From assembly GCA_023432885.1 (NCBI GenBank), contig JAEZEU010000314.1:1-15005 (forward strand): a DNA stretch of 15,005 bases, given 5' to 3'. The stretch's first letter is position 1. Every line of letters begins with the position of its first letter. The notes below the pieces were generated by a model. That model ran no database searches and was not told the DNA's origin. It saw only the letters and a program-made list of their open reading frames with translations. Shown here one piece after another: positions 1 through 8,064 of this stretch. Made by a program: the position numbers and the translations under genes. Source of the stretch: Pseudomonadota bacterium. GTDB lineage: Bacteria > Pseudomonadota > Alphaproteobacteria > Rhizobiales > Xanthobacteraceae.

Positions 1-14
1 GTCCCGGCCATCAG

Positions 15-224
15 CTATGCCACGCCGATAACGACGGGAACGCGCCCCTCACTCAGTGTTTTCATCGCCACCTTCACCCTCGTCCCGGGTGAATATTCCC
101 ACATTTCATCGCCAGGAACTTCCTGGCGACTGAGAAGGAATACCTCTGAAGATATCTGCTCGGCAGAGACCGGCCTGTAGACATCGGTGCCTTCTTCAAG
201 CAAGCGGACATAAACGATGCTCAT
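15..224 (-). CDS. Small conserved hypothetical protein (69 aa)
   Basis: Function unknown. The 69-residue product starts with ATG, has an AGGA Shine-Dalgarno-like stretch about 8 bases upstream, and begins 14 bases after the stop codon of the RND adaptor, so it is probably the last gene of the pump operon. It has no signal peptide, membrane segment or cysteine. The pattern VRLLEEGTDVYRPVSAEQ near the N-terminus, followed by a WEYSPGTRVKV segment, resembles a family of short, probably beta-rich cytoplasmic proteins seen in many proteobacteria (typically EGTDVWRPV, then WEF-PG-VV). That resemblance is from memory and gives no function. The link to efflux is inferred from position only. Confidence that it is a real gene is fairly high; confidence in any role is nil. 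Confidence 0.7.
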   Translation of the reverse strand: MSIVYVRLLEEGTDVYRPVSAEQISSEVFLLSRQEVPGDEMWEYSPGTRVKVAMKTLSEGRVPVVIGVA

Positions 225-238
225 CCAAGGATCCTGCC

Positions 239-1438
239 CTACCCCTTCACATCCTGCTTCTCGGACGCGGTGGCCGGCTTGCCGCCGCCCTTGCCGCCGG
301 CCACGCGGACCTGGTCGCCGTCGGCGAGGCCGTCCGGCGGGGCGATGATGATGCGGTCGTCAGCCGCGAGGCCCGAGGCGAGTTCAATCTCCTTGCCGAG
401 ATCGCGCGCGATGGTCACCTTCTTGAACAACACCCTGTCGTTGGGCCCAACGGTCGCGACCGACAGGCCGTTCTGATTGAAGATCAGAGCGCTGGAGGGA
501 ATGTGGAGCGGGACGGTGTCGCGCTGCAGGCTGAGCTTGACGCTGGCATAGCCGCCGGGCATCAGCTCGCCGCCGGAATTGTCCAGCGCGAGCTGCATCC
601 GTGTCGTGCCGGAGCTCACATCCACCGCCTGCGAGGAAGCTTCCACCGTAGCAGCGAAGCTGCGGTTGGGATATTCCGGCACGGTCAGCACCGCCTTGGC
701 GCCAAGCTTGATTGCCGGCACATAGTTCTGCGGCACGTTGACATAGACACGCAACCGGCTGACGTCGGAAACCACGAACATCGGCGGGCCTGAGCCGCCG
801 CCCGCATTGATCAGGGCGCCAACATCGGTGTCGCGCGCGGTAACGATGCCGTCGAAGGGGGCAGTGATCTTCTTGTAGCCGGCCAGCGCTTCCAGCCGCT
901 CGACATTCGCCTGGCCCGAATTCACGGCGGCCTTCTTGTTGGCGAGATCGGCGGTGCGCTCGTCGATTTCCTGCGCCGAGACGAAGTTCGATGCCACCAG
1001 GGTCTTTCGGCGATTGAGCGTGGCTTCCGACAGCCGCGCGCTCGACTGCGCGCTGGCGAGATCGGCACGGGCCTGCAACAGCTGTTGATCCAGGTCGGGC
1101 GCCTCGATCTCGGCGATCACTTGCCCGGCCTTGACGCGGGCTCCGATGTCGGCGCTCCAGCTTTTCAGATATCCGGACACTCGCGCGAAGATCGGCGCGC
1201 GGTAATAGGCTTCCAGGCGGCCGGGAAGATCGAGGGTCGGATTGAGCGCTCGGCCGGCTGGCAGTTGCACCGCCACCGTCGGGATCGCCTGGTCGTCGGT
1301 CCATTCCCTGAGCTTGGTGCCGGCTTCTTCGCGGGCGCGGATACCGGTGACGACGACAAGAACGAGAACGATGCCGGCCACTACGCCAAAAACGCCCAGC
1401 TTCCGTCGCGAAACCGGCGGGGGCTGATCAGTGGACAT
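239..1438 (-). CDS. RND efflux periplasmic adaptor subunit (HlyD/MFP family)
   Basis: Membrane fusion protein that would bridge the inner-membrane RND permease to an outer-membrane channel. The 399-residue length is normal for the family. Residues about 12-33 form one hydrophobic segment after a basic RRK stretch. No lipobox cysteine follows it, so it is probably anchored by an uncleaved transmembrane helix. Then come the first half of the lipoyl domain (GRLEAYYRAPIFARVSGYL), an alpha-helical hairpin about 110-180 rich in Ala, Gln, Leu and Arg, the second lipoyl half (KKITAPFDGIVTARDTDVGALI), beta-barrel and membrane-proximal domains, and a Gly/Lys-rich tail. The start is supported by GGAG seven bases upstream and by an 11-base overlap with the end of the permease gene, suggesting translational coupling. 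Substrate cannot be read from the sequence. Confidence 0.93.
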   Translation of the reverse strand: MSTDQPPPVSRRKLGVFGVVAGIVLVLVVVTGIRAREEAGTKLREWTDDQAIPTVAVQLPAGRALNPTLDLPGRLEAYYRAPIFARVSGYLKSWSADIGARVKAGQVIAEIEAPDLDQQLLQARADLASAQSSARLSEATLNRRKTLVASNFVSAQEIDERTADLANKKAAVNSGQANVERLEALAGYKKITAPFDGIVTARDTDVGALINAGGGSGPPMFVVSDVSRLRVYVNVPQNYVPAIKLGAKAVLTVPEYPNRSFAATVEASSQAVDVSSGTTRMQLALDNSGGELMPGGYASVKLSLQRDTVPLHIPSSALIFNQNGLSVATVGPNDRVLFKKVTIARDLGKEIELASGLAADDRIIIAPPDGLADGDQVRVAGGKGGGKPATASEKQDVKG

Positions 1439-4400
1439 GCGGCATCTCCGACGGGGCGGCGGCTTTGGCGCCCTGCTTCTTGTGTACCATGCTGAACACC
1501 ACGGGAACGAACATCAATGTCGCAATCGTCGCAAAAATCAGCCCGCCAATGACGGCCCGGCCGAGCGGGGCGTTCTGCTCGCCACCCTCGCCCAGCCCCA
1601 TCGCCATCGGCGCCATGCCGATAATCATGGCCAGTGCCGTCATCAGCACCGGGCGGAACCGGACGAAACCGGCCTCCAGCGCGGCCGCGACGGGGTCGCC
1701 AAGCTCGGCGTAGCGCTCGCGGGCAAAGCTGATGACCAGCACGCTGTTGGCGGTGGCTACGCCCATGCACATGATCGCGCCGGTCAGTGCGGGCACCGAC
1801 AGCGTGGTGTGGGTGGTGAACAGCATCCAGACGATCCCGGCAAGGGCCGCAGGCAGCGCGGTGACGATCACGAACGGATCGGACCAGGACTGGAAGTTAA
1901 CGACGATGAGCAGGTAAATGAGCACGACGGCGCCGAGCAGTCCAAACAGCAGCCCGGAAAACGCGCTGTACATGGTCTGCACCTGCCCAAGTAGCGCGAC
2001 CGTGCTGCCCTTCGGCACATCCTTGGCGGTCTCGGCAAGCAGCGCCGTTATTTCGTTAGCGACCGAGCCGAGGTCGCGGCCCTGCGTGGTCGCGAAGATC
2101 TGCACCATCGGCTGGATGTCGTATTGCGACACCACGGCGCTGGAATTGCTACGCCTGATTTCCGCGATGCCGCCCAGGATCGGCGACTGGTTGTTGCCGC
2201 TGGCGGTGATCGGCAGGCTCTGCAGCGCGCTCAGCGAGTCGATCTGGTACTGCGGCGTCTGCATCACGATCGAATAGGACACGCCGTTCTCGGGGTTGAG
2301 GTAGTAGGTCGGCGCGACCTGCGATGAGCCGGCGAGGTTGACGACGAGGCTGTTGGTGACGTCGCGCTCGGTCAGCCCGACATACTGGGCGCGGGTGCGG
2401 TCGACGTCGATGTTGAAAGTCGGCGCATTGGGCGATTGCTGGATGCGCGCATCCGCAACGCCCGGAATGCGGCGGATGCGGCTGAGCAGCTTGTTGGCAT
2501 AGGCGAAGTTGGCGTCCAGATTGGCGCCCCGAATCTGCAGGTCGATCGGGGCCGGCGCGCCGAAGTTGAGGATCTGGCTGACGATATCGGCGGGCAGGAA
2601 CGAGAAGCTGAGGCCGGGAAACAGCCGCGGCAGCTGCTCGCGCAACGTCCTCACATGTTCTTCGGTCGGGCGGTGGCCTTCCTTGAGCTTGATCTGGATG
2701 TCGCCGTCCATCGGGCCGATGACACCGGTGTTGTTGTAGGTCATGTTGATGCCGGAGATCGGCATGCCGATATTGTCCGTCAACGTCTCTATTTCGCCGG
2801 GAATGAGCTTGCGCACGGCCTTCTGCACATCGGCGAGCTGGTTGGCGGTTTCTTCCACTCGCGTGCCCACCTGGGTCCGCACATGCATCAGGATGTTGCC
2901 AGCATCGACCGAGGGGAAGAAGTTACGGCCGAGGAACGGCGTGAGCAGGAACGAGACGGCGACAAAGCCGAGGAAGCAGCTGACGAAGACCTTGCGATGT
3001 CCGAGCGCCAGGGCGAGCAGATCGTGGTAAGTGCGGCGCACGCGCTCGAACCGGGCCTCGAAGGCACGCTGGAAACGGACGAGCGGATTGCGCGTCGGCG
3101 GCGGGCCGCCCTCGTGATGCACATGGGGTTGCAGCAGGTATTTCGCCATGGTCGGCACCAGCGTGCGCGACAGGATGAACGACCAGATCATGGCGAACAT
3201 CACCGCTTCCGCCATCGGCACGAACAGGAAGCGCGCCACGCCCTGGAGGAAGAACATCGGCACGAACACGATGCAGATGCAGAGCAGCGAGACGAAGGCC
3301 GGCGTCACGATCTGGTTGGCGCCGTCCATGATGGATTGCTCGACGGGCTTACCTTGCTCCAGGTGATAGTTGATGTTCTCGATCGTCACCGTCGCGTCGT
3401 CGACGAGAATGCCGACCGCCAGCGCCAGGCCTCCGAGTGTCATGATGTTGAGCGTCTCGCCGATCGCGGAGAGCATGATGATGGCGCCCAGCACCGAGAG
3501 CGGTATCGAGACCGCGATGATGACGGTCGATCGCCAGCTGCCGAGGAACAGCAGGATCATCACGCTGGTCAGCAGCGCTGCGATCACGCCCTCGACGGCC
3601 ACGCCTTCGATGGCGCCGCGCACGAACACCGACTGATCGCCGATGAAGCCGATCTTCAGCGAGTCCGGCATCTGGTCCTTGACGTCGATCACCTTCTGCT
3701 TGATGCCGGCGATGATATCGAGCGTCGAGGTGGCGCCGGCCTTCAGCACCATCATCAGCACCGAGCGGTTGCCATCGACGTGTACGATGTTGGTCTGCGG
3801 CGGGTTGCCGTCGCGCACGCTGGCGACGTCGCGCACATAGACCATGGCGCCGTTAACCGCCTTGATCGGCAGATCGCCGAGTTCCTCGATCCTGAGCGGC
3901 GAGTTGTTGAGCTGGATAGTGTATTCGAAACTGCCGATCTTCTGGGTGCCGACCGGCGTGATCAGGTTCTGCGCGGCGAGCGCATTGGCGACGTCCTGGC
4001 CCGACAGCCCGCGCGCCTGCAGCGCCGTCGAGTTGAGGTCGATCTGGATCTGGCGCTGCTTGCCGCCGAACGGATAAGGGATGGCCGCACCCGGCACGGT
4101 GACCAGGGGCGTGCGCAGCTGGTTGATGCCGATGTCGGCAAGGTTCTGCTCGGTGAGCCCCTCGCCTGACAGCGCGACCTGGATAATCGGCACGGTCGAG
4201 GCGCTGTAATTGAGAATCAAGGGGGGCGTGGCGCCCGGCGGCAGCTGCTTGATCATCGTCTGCGCGATCGCGGTGACCTGCGCGTTGGCCGTGCGGATAT
4301 CGACGTTCGGCTGGAAGAATATCTTGATGATGCCGATGCCGGTGTAGGAATTGGCGACGATGTGCTCGATGTCATTGACCGTCGTGGTCAGCGCACGCTG

Positions 4401-4604
4401 GAACGGCGTCGTGATGCGGCCGGCCATCTGGTCCGGCGGCAGACCGGTGTAGTTCCAGACCACGCCGATCACGGGAATGCGGATGTCGGGAAAGATGTCG
4501 GTCGGCGTCCGCAGCGCTGCCAGCGGCCCAATCAGCAGGAGCAGCAGCGCGAGCACGACGAAAGTATAAGGCCGGCTCAGCGCGATACGGACCAGAGCAA
4601 TCAT
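1428..4604 (-). CDS. RND efflux permease (AcrB/MexF-like superfamily, 1058 aa)
   Basis: Inner-membrane proton-driven pump subunit, presumably exporting small toxic molecules through the adaptor encoded downstream. Length and layout match the family: TM1 at about 11-31, a large periplasmic domain 32-335, a TM2-TM6 block 336-480, a linker with a His-rich HVHHEGG patch near 494, TM7 at about 538-558, a second periplasmic domain to about 870, then TM8-TM12 and a short tail. The TM4 acidic pair is present (D402-D403 in GILVDDATVTIEN). In TM10 the residue matching AcrB Lys940 appears to be Ala952 (VATANSVLVISFA), while the TM11 RFRPVLMTALA motif keeps its arginine (R984). The gene precedes its adaptor, the reverse of the acrAB order. 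No outer-membrane factor or repressor is adjacent. The start MIALVRIALSRP is standard for the family. Substrate unknown. Confidence 0.95.
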   Translation of the reverse strand: MIALVRIALSRPYTFVVLALLLLLIGPLAALRTPTDIFPDIRIPVIGVVWNYTGLPPDQMAGRITTPFQRALTTTVNDIEHIVANSYTGIGIIKIFFQPNVDIRTANAQVTAIAQTMIKQLPPGATPPLILNYSASTVPIIQVALSGEGLTEQNLADIGINQLRTPLVTVPGAAIPYPFGGKQRQIQIDLNSTALQARGLSGQDVANALAAQNLITPVGTQKIGSFEYTIQLNNSPLRIEELGDLPIKAVNGAMVYVRDVASVRDGNPPQTNIVHVDGNRSVLMMVLKAGATSTLDIIAGIKQKVIDVKDQMPDSLKIGFIGDQSVFVRGAIEGVAVEGVIAALLTSVMILLFLGSWRSTVIIAVSIPLSVLGAIIMLSAIGETLNIMTLGGLALAVGILVDDATVTIENINYHLEQGKPVEQSIMDGANQIVTPAFVSLLCICIVFVPMFFLQGVARFLFVPMAEAVMFAMIWSFILSRTLVPTMAKYLLQPHVHHEGGPPPTRNPLVRFQRAFEARFERVRRTYHDLLALALGHRKVFVSCFLGFVAVSFLLTPFLGRNFFPSVDAGNILMHVRTQVGTRVEETANQLADVQKAVRKLIPGEIETLTDNIGMPISGINMTYNNTGVIGPMDGDIQIKLKEGHRPTEEHVRTLREQLPRLFPGLSFSFLPADIVSQILNFGAPAPIDLQIRGANLDANFAYANKLLSRIRRIPGVADARIQQSPNAPTFNIDVDRTRAQYVGLTERDVTNSLVVNLAGSSQVAPTYYLNPENGVSYSIVMQTPQYQIDSLSALQSLPITASGNNQSPILGGIAEIRRSNSSAVVSQYDIQPMVQIFATTQGRDLGSVANEITALLAETAKDVPKGSTVALLGQVQTMYSAFSGLLFGLLGAVVLIYLLIVVNFQSWSDPFVIVTALPAALAGIVWMLFTTHTTLSVPALTGAIMCMGVATANSVLVISFARERYAELGDPVAAALEAGFVRFRPVLMTALAMIIGMAPMAMGLGEGGEQNAPLGRAVIGGLIFATIATLMFVPVVFSMVHKKQGAKAAAPSEMPHVH

Positions 4605-4668
4605 TTGTCAGTGCATTCCTGCTGCCCGCCCCCCAAAAGCCCAGGACAAGGCGAGGATTGGCGCTCAA

Positions 4669-4708
4669 CCGGGCCAATTCGTCGGCTGATTTACCCGAAT
4701 TGGCTCGG
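4669..4708. repeat. Long inverted repeat before the RND operon
   Basis: CCGGGCCAATTCG (4669-4681) and CGAATTGGCTCGG (4696-4708) can form a 13-bp stem with one G-U wobble and a 14-base loop. No T-run follows on either strand, so it is a poor intrinsic terminator. It lies 65 bases upstream of the permease start codon and 66 bases past the end of the neighbouring chemoreceptor terminator, which suits an operator or a structured leader. The function is inferred from position. Confidence 0.5.
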
Positions 4709-4773
4709 AGAAGCCACGCCAAGGGCGCAGCCGGCCTTCACTTCCGCGGCATAGCTCTCCCGTCGATCGCGCC

Positions 4774-4795
4774 AAAAGCCGCCTTTTCAGGCGGC
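4774..4795 (-). terminator. Rho-independent terminator of the first chemoreceptor gene
   Basis: Read on the minus strand: GCCGCC, loop TGAAAA, GGCGGC, then TTTT. It is a perfect 6-bp all-G/C stem with a T-run. The loop contains the TGA stop of the chemoreceptor gene, so the 5' arm is the last two alanine codons. Confidence 0.7.
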
Positions 4796-6811
4796 CCGCA
4801 CCGTATCGAGGAACTTGCTCACCTCGCTCCTGAGGCGGTTGCTGTCGCCGGACAGCGACTGCGCCGCGGCGAGCAATTGCGAGGAAGCCGAGCCGGTCTC
4901 GCTGGCCCCCCGCTGAACGTCCGTAATGTTGGAGGAGACCTGCTGGGTGCCCTGGGCGGCCTGCTGCACGTTGCGGGAGATTTCCTGGGTGGCTGCGCCC
5001 TGCTCTTCGATGGCAGCGGCAATGTTCGCGGAAATCTCCGACAGGCGCTCGATGGTGGCGCTGATCTCCTTGATCGCGCCCACCGACTCCTCGGTGGCGC
5101 CCTGGATACCGGTGATCTGTTGTCCGATCTCGCCGGTCGCCTTCGAGGTCTGCTCGGCGAGCGCCTTCACCTCCGAAGCGACCACCGCAAAGCCGCGCCC
5201 CGCTTCGCCGGCACGCGCCGCCTCAATGGTGGCGTTGAGCGCGAGCAGATTAGTCTGCGCGGCAATGGTATTGATCAGCTCGACGACGTCACCGATGCGG
5301 GCAGCCGCCTTTGACAGCGCGCTGACGCGCTCGTTGGTCCTGCGCGCCTGGTCGACCGCCTCATTGGCCATCCGCGCCGAATCCTGGACCTGACGGCTGA
5401 TCTCGGTCACCGACCCCGACAGTTGCTCGGTCGCCGAGGCCACTGACTGCACGTTGGTGGAAGCCTCTTCCGAAGCCGCCGCCACCATGGTGGTAAGTTC
5501 TTGCGAGCGCTCGGCGGTGGCAGTCAGCGTCGTGGCGGAAGCCTCCAGCTCGGTCGAGGCCGAGGACACGGTCTCGACGATCTCGCCAACCGCACTTTCG
5601 AACTGGTCGGCCAGCCTGACCATGTCGGCACGGCGCTGCTGTGCCGCGATCTGATCCTGCGTCGCCTTGGTCTCCGCCTCCTCACGCGCCTTCTGCTCGG
5701 CGTTTTGTCGGATGACGGTGACGGTCTTGGCGAGGTCGCCGATCTCGTCGCCGCGATCGGAGCCGGGAATGACGACATCGAGATTGCCGCCGGCCATCTC
5801 GCCGAGAGCGCCGTTCAGCCGTGTCATCGGACGGGCGACGCCGAAGAAGGAGAAGATCACCGATCCGATCAACGCGATCACAGTCACGGCCCCGACCACC
5901 ACGCTGACCTGGCTCGCCCGGGTGACAACCTCGGCGGCCTCTTCCCGCGAAGTACGGGCGTTGCGCTGCGAGATCTCGACCTGTTTCTCCATCAGCGCGT
6001 CCGCCTCCTCCACCGCCGTGCGGTTGGCGACGATGTCGGCCCGCAAGGCTTCGGTCTTGACCGACTCGTCGGTGATGGCAACGAACCGGTCGATGATGGC
6101 GCTCAGTCCGTCGATCAGCTCGTGCAGCTTCTTTTCATTGGTCTTGTCGCGCGTCTGCTTGAGCAGCGAGGCGAGCTGCGTCTTCGCGTATCCGATCGTC
6201 TGGACCAGCTTGGTTTCGCCCGTGAGACCGAAACGGAAGACCAGCGCCCGCAGCGCATTGACCTTGGCGTCGGCCTGATAGAACAGGCTTTCGACCTCGT
6301 CGCGGTTCTCGATGCGCGCGAACACCGACGAGTTGAGGGCGGTCTGGAACGCCCTGTACCACTCCCCGGAAATCGCATCGCGTTTCTCGGCCTGCTCCAG
6401 CGAATCCTTTTGCGCCTTGCCGAGGTCTTCGATGTTGGCGGCAAAGGAGTTGAGTAGCGACTTCACCTTGGTGAGCCGCTCCTGGGTCTCCTGCATTTGC
6501 GCGACGGCGAGCGCAGCGTCGACATCCTTGGCCTGCGCCGCCTTGAGCCGCTGCACATCGGCAATCCCCTTGTCGACCTGCTCGGGCGTCTTGGCGAGCC
6601 GGATATCGCGTGCGGCAACCTGCAACAGCCGCAACTCGATCTGCGCGGCAAGCACGCTGTCGATCACGCGCTGGGCTCGCGCGACGCGGACGTTGGCGGC
6701 TTCGACCGCCATCTCGGAGATCATCTGGTTGGCCACCATGCCCGCAGCCAGCAAAACGCCGATGGCGCCGGCAAGGCCGAGCTTGTTGCCGATACGATTG
6801 AACTTGATCAT
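4787..6811 (-). CDS. Methyl-accepting chemotaxis protein, long helical (HBM-like) sensor
   Basis: Transmembrane chemoreceptor that controls CheA through CheW. From the ATG at 6811 it has 674 residues. TM1 is about 12-30; a periplasmic, almost entirely alpha-helical sensor of about 265 residues follows (about 31-297). That size fits a helical bimodular (HBM) domain better than the shorter 4HB type; this is inferred, not tested. TM2 is about 300-325, HAMP about 326-378, and the cytoplasmic coiled coil runs to the end. The signalling tip is clear (NTIAAQTNLLALNATIEAAR, then AGEAGRGFAVVASEVKALAEQ, about 514-553). The C-terminus KFLDTVRAA has no CheR/CheB-tethering pentapeptide. A TTG seven codons upstream is also in frame, but MIKFNRIG at the ATG is the usual beginning and GGGATCGGGG lies just ahead of it. 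The ligand is unknown; HBM domains in pseudomonads bind TCA-cycle acids. Confidence 0.93.
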   Translation of the reverse strand: MIKFNRIGNKLGLAGAIGVLLAAGMVANQMISEMAVEAANVRVARAQRVIDSVLAAQIELRLLQVAARDIRLAKTPEQVDKGIADVQRLKAAQAKDVDAALAVAQMQETQERLTKVKSLLNSFAANIEDLGKAQKDSLEQAEKRDAISGEWYRAFQTALNSSVFARIENRDEVESLFYQADAKVNALRALVFRFGLTGETKLVQTIGYAKTQLASLLKQTRDKTNEKKLHELIDGLSAIIDRFVAITDESVKTEALRADIVANRTAVEEADALMEKQVEISQRNARTSREEAAEVVTRASQVSVVVGAVTVIALIGSVIFSFFGVARPMTRLNGALGEMAGGNLDVVIPGSDRGDEIGDLAKTVTVIRQNAEQKAREEAETKATQDQIAAQQRRADMVRLADQFESAVGEIVETVSSASTELEASATTLTATAERSQELTTMVAAASEEASTNVQSVASATEQLSGSVTEISRQVQDSARMANEAVDQARRTNERVSALSKAAARIGDVVELINTIAAQTNLLALNATIEAARAGEAGRGFAVVASEVKALAEQTSKATGEIGQQITGIQGATEESVGAIKEISATIERLSEISANIAAAIEEQGAATQEISRNVQQAAQGTQQVSSNITDVQRGASETGSASSQLLAAAQSLSGDSNRLRSEVSKFLDTVRAA

Positions 6812-6909
6812 TGCTACGAACCCCGATCCCAAAGCAAACTCGCAGTGGTCCCGTGTCTCTGCGGACGCGGCCCTGAGTTTTTTCAGGCAGGCTAACCGCC
6901 CGGGCGTTA

Positions 6910-6923
6910 CGTTTGGTTAATGC
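6910..6923 (-). promoter_or_regulatory. Motif shared by both chemoreceptor upstream regions (copy 1)
   Basis: On the minus strand this reads GCATTAACCAAACG and ends 98 bases before the receptor start codon. The other receptor gene has GCATTAACACAACG at 9959-9972, 106 bases before its start: 12 of 14 bases match, with the same orientation and nearly the same distance. TTAACC recalls one half of the alphaproteobacterial CtrA site (TTAA-N7-TTAA), but the second half is poor here. Role inferred. Confidence 0.4.
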
Positions 6924-6976
6924 CCGGTCCCGTGCAATTACGAGTGGCTGCGACAACTCATCGCGCCTTTGTCGTT

Positions 6977-7044
6977 GAGCATGATCTTCGCCGAAAGATG
7001 CCCACCTTTGCGCTAACGCGGCCCTTCGGGTCGGGATCATGCTC
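6977..7044. repeat. Bradyrhizobium-type intergenic palindromic repeat
   Basis: GAGCATGATC (6977-6986) and GATCATGCTC (7035-7044) are perfect 10-base inverted ends of a 68-base unit. From memory, elements with these ends (GAGCATGATC ... GATCATGCTC) are scattered between genes in Bradyrhizobium and relatives. The interior here (TTCGCCGAAAG near one end, TTCGGGTCGG near the other) is only partly symmetrical. The right end overlaps the 3' end of the AraC-family gene and contains its TGA stop. Only one copy is in the window. Confidence 0.65.
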
Positions 7045-7990
7045 CCTGCCAGCGCGCCGCCTCCAGCGTCTGCTGGGGTGTCTCGCCGAACAGGTCGCGG
7101 TAGAGATTGCGGAATTCGCCCATGTGCCAGAAGCCGTTGGCCAGCGCGATCGCCTTCACGTTTTCCGCCATGGCGCCCTGCACCAGAAGCTGTCGCACGG
7201 TCCATAGCCGCCGCAGCCGCACATAGCGGTGCATGCTTAGGCCCCGGACAACGTTCACCGCGTTGTTCAGCGTCCGCACAGAGACGCCGAATTCGCGGGC
7301 GACATCCATGCTGTGCAGGGTTCTGCCGGGATTGTCGTACAGGTATTCGTCGAGCTTGCGGACCAGGAGCAGGTATCGGCTGAGGTCCGCGCGTTCACCA
7401 TCGCCCGGCGGCCGCGACCATTGCAGGACCCGGTCGGCCGCATTCAGGAGCGATTCCTCAAGTTGGCAGATCACCTGCGGCTGCTGCAACAAGTCGGCCG
7501 AATTCGACGCGAGCAGGAAGGCATCGCGCGTCACCGACTGCAGGGCGGCAAGCTCGGTTGGTCCCGTAGGGATCAGCCGGGCCTGACCGGACTGCAAGGG
7601 CCAGCCGCGGCCGTCGATTGCGTCGAATTTGACGAATGCGACGATGTTCGCCTGCGGCTCGACCATTTCGCATGAGGCCTCGCCCCTGATGAGGAGAACG
7701 GAGGGCATCCGCGCTTCCACGCCGTCGATGGTCACGGCTAGCGAATCGTCCATCACGAAGCCGATGATGGCTCCGGTCGAGTTGTACCGGCTTTGCAGGA
7801 TGCGCGGGAACGTGCGCTGCAGGTAGACCGAACAGGATCCAAGCACCACAGCCGCGAAGCAAGCGGCGAAATTTCGCCAGTCCAGCGGTAGGCTTCTGGC
7901 ATCGCCGAGCTGCTCGATGCTCCGGAAATGGTCGAAATCCGGGGAGCGATTGATCGTCAGGGCGCGCGAGCTGCGCAGCTGATCAAGCAT
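7037..7990 (-). CDS. AraC-family transcriptional regulator
   Basis: DNA-binding activator or repressor of 317 residues from the chosen start. Residues about 1-205 form a sensor/dimerisation domain of the AraC-binding-like kind (DFDHFRSIEQLGDAR, later GFVMDDSLAVTIDG). I see no membrane segment convincing enough to place it in the envelope. The C-terminal 100 residues carry the two helix-turn-helix units: SMDVAREFGVSVRTLNNAV at about 227-245, and KAIALANGFWHMGEFRNLYR followed by DLFGETP at about 279-305. The ATG at 7990 has GAAGG nine bases upstream; an ATG ten codons earlier (8020) has no visible ribosome site and adds a basic MRLMIRRRSP extension, but cannot be excluded. The last codons and the stop lie in a dispersed repeat. 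It sits between two chemoreceptor genes on the same strand; its targets are unknown. Confidence 0.9.
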   Translation of the reverse strand: MLDQLRSSRALTINRSPDFDHFRSIEQLGDARSLPLDWRNFAACFAAVVLGSCSVYLQRTFPRILQSRYNSTGAIIGFVMDDSLAVTIDGVEARMPSVLLIRGEASCEMVEPQANIVAFVKFDAIDGRGWPLQSGQARLIPTGPTELAALQSVTRDAFLLASNSADLLQQPQVICQLEESLLNAADRVLQWSRPPGDGERADLSRYLLLVRKLDEYLYDNPGRTLHSMDVAREFGVSVRTLNNAVNVVRGLSMHRYVRLRRLWTVRQLLVQGAMAENVKAIALANGFWHMGEFRNLYRDLFGETPQQTLEAARWQGA

Positions 7991-8064
7991 GGGACTGCGC
8001 CTTCGGATCATCAACCGCATCCGGCTGCGCCGATCGAATTGGTCTGCGCTGGCCCTTATAACCG

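Noticed and set aside
2436..4169. A 577-codon open frame on the plus strand opposite the RND permease
   Set aside because: Its product is a low-complexity His/Arg/Asp/Glu-rich sequence with no fold-like pattern, as expected from the antisense of a GC-rich gene; the minus-strand permease explains the region fully.
5501..6457. A 318-codon open frame opposite the first chemoreceptor
   Set aside because: Antisense shadow of a well-supported MCP gene; the composition is Arg/Gly/Asp-rich without recognisable domains.
6910..6925. Full CtrA box (TTAA-N7-TTAA) upstream of the first chemoreceptor
   Set aside because: Only the first half is good (TTAACCAAACGTAAC); the second half does not match and the other receptor's copy lacks it, so I report only a shared motif.
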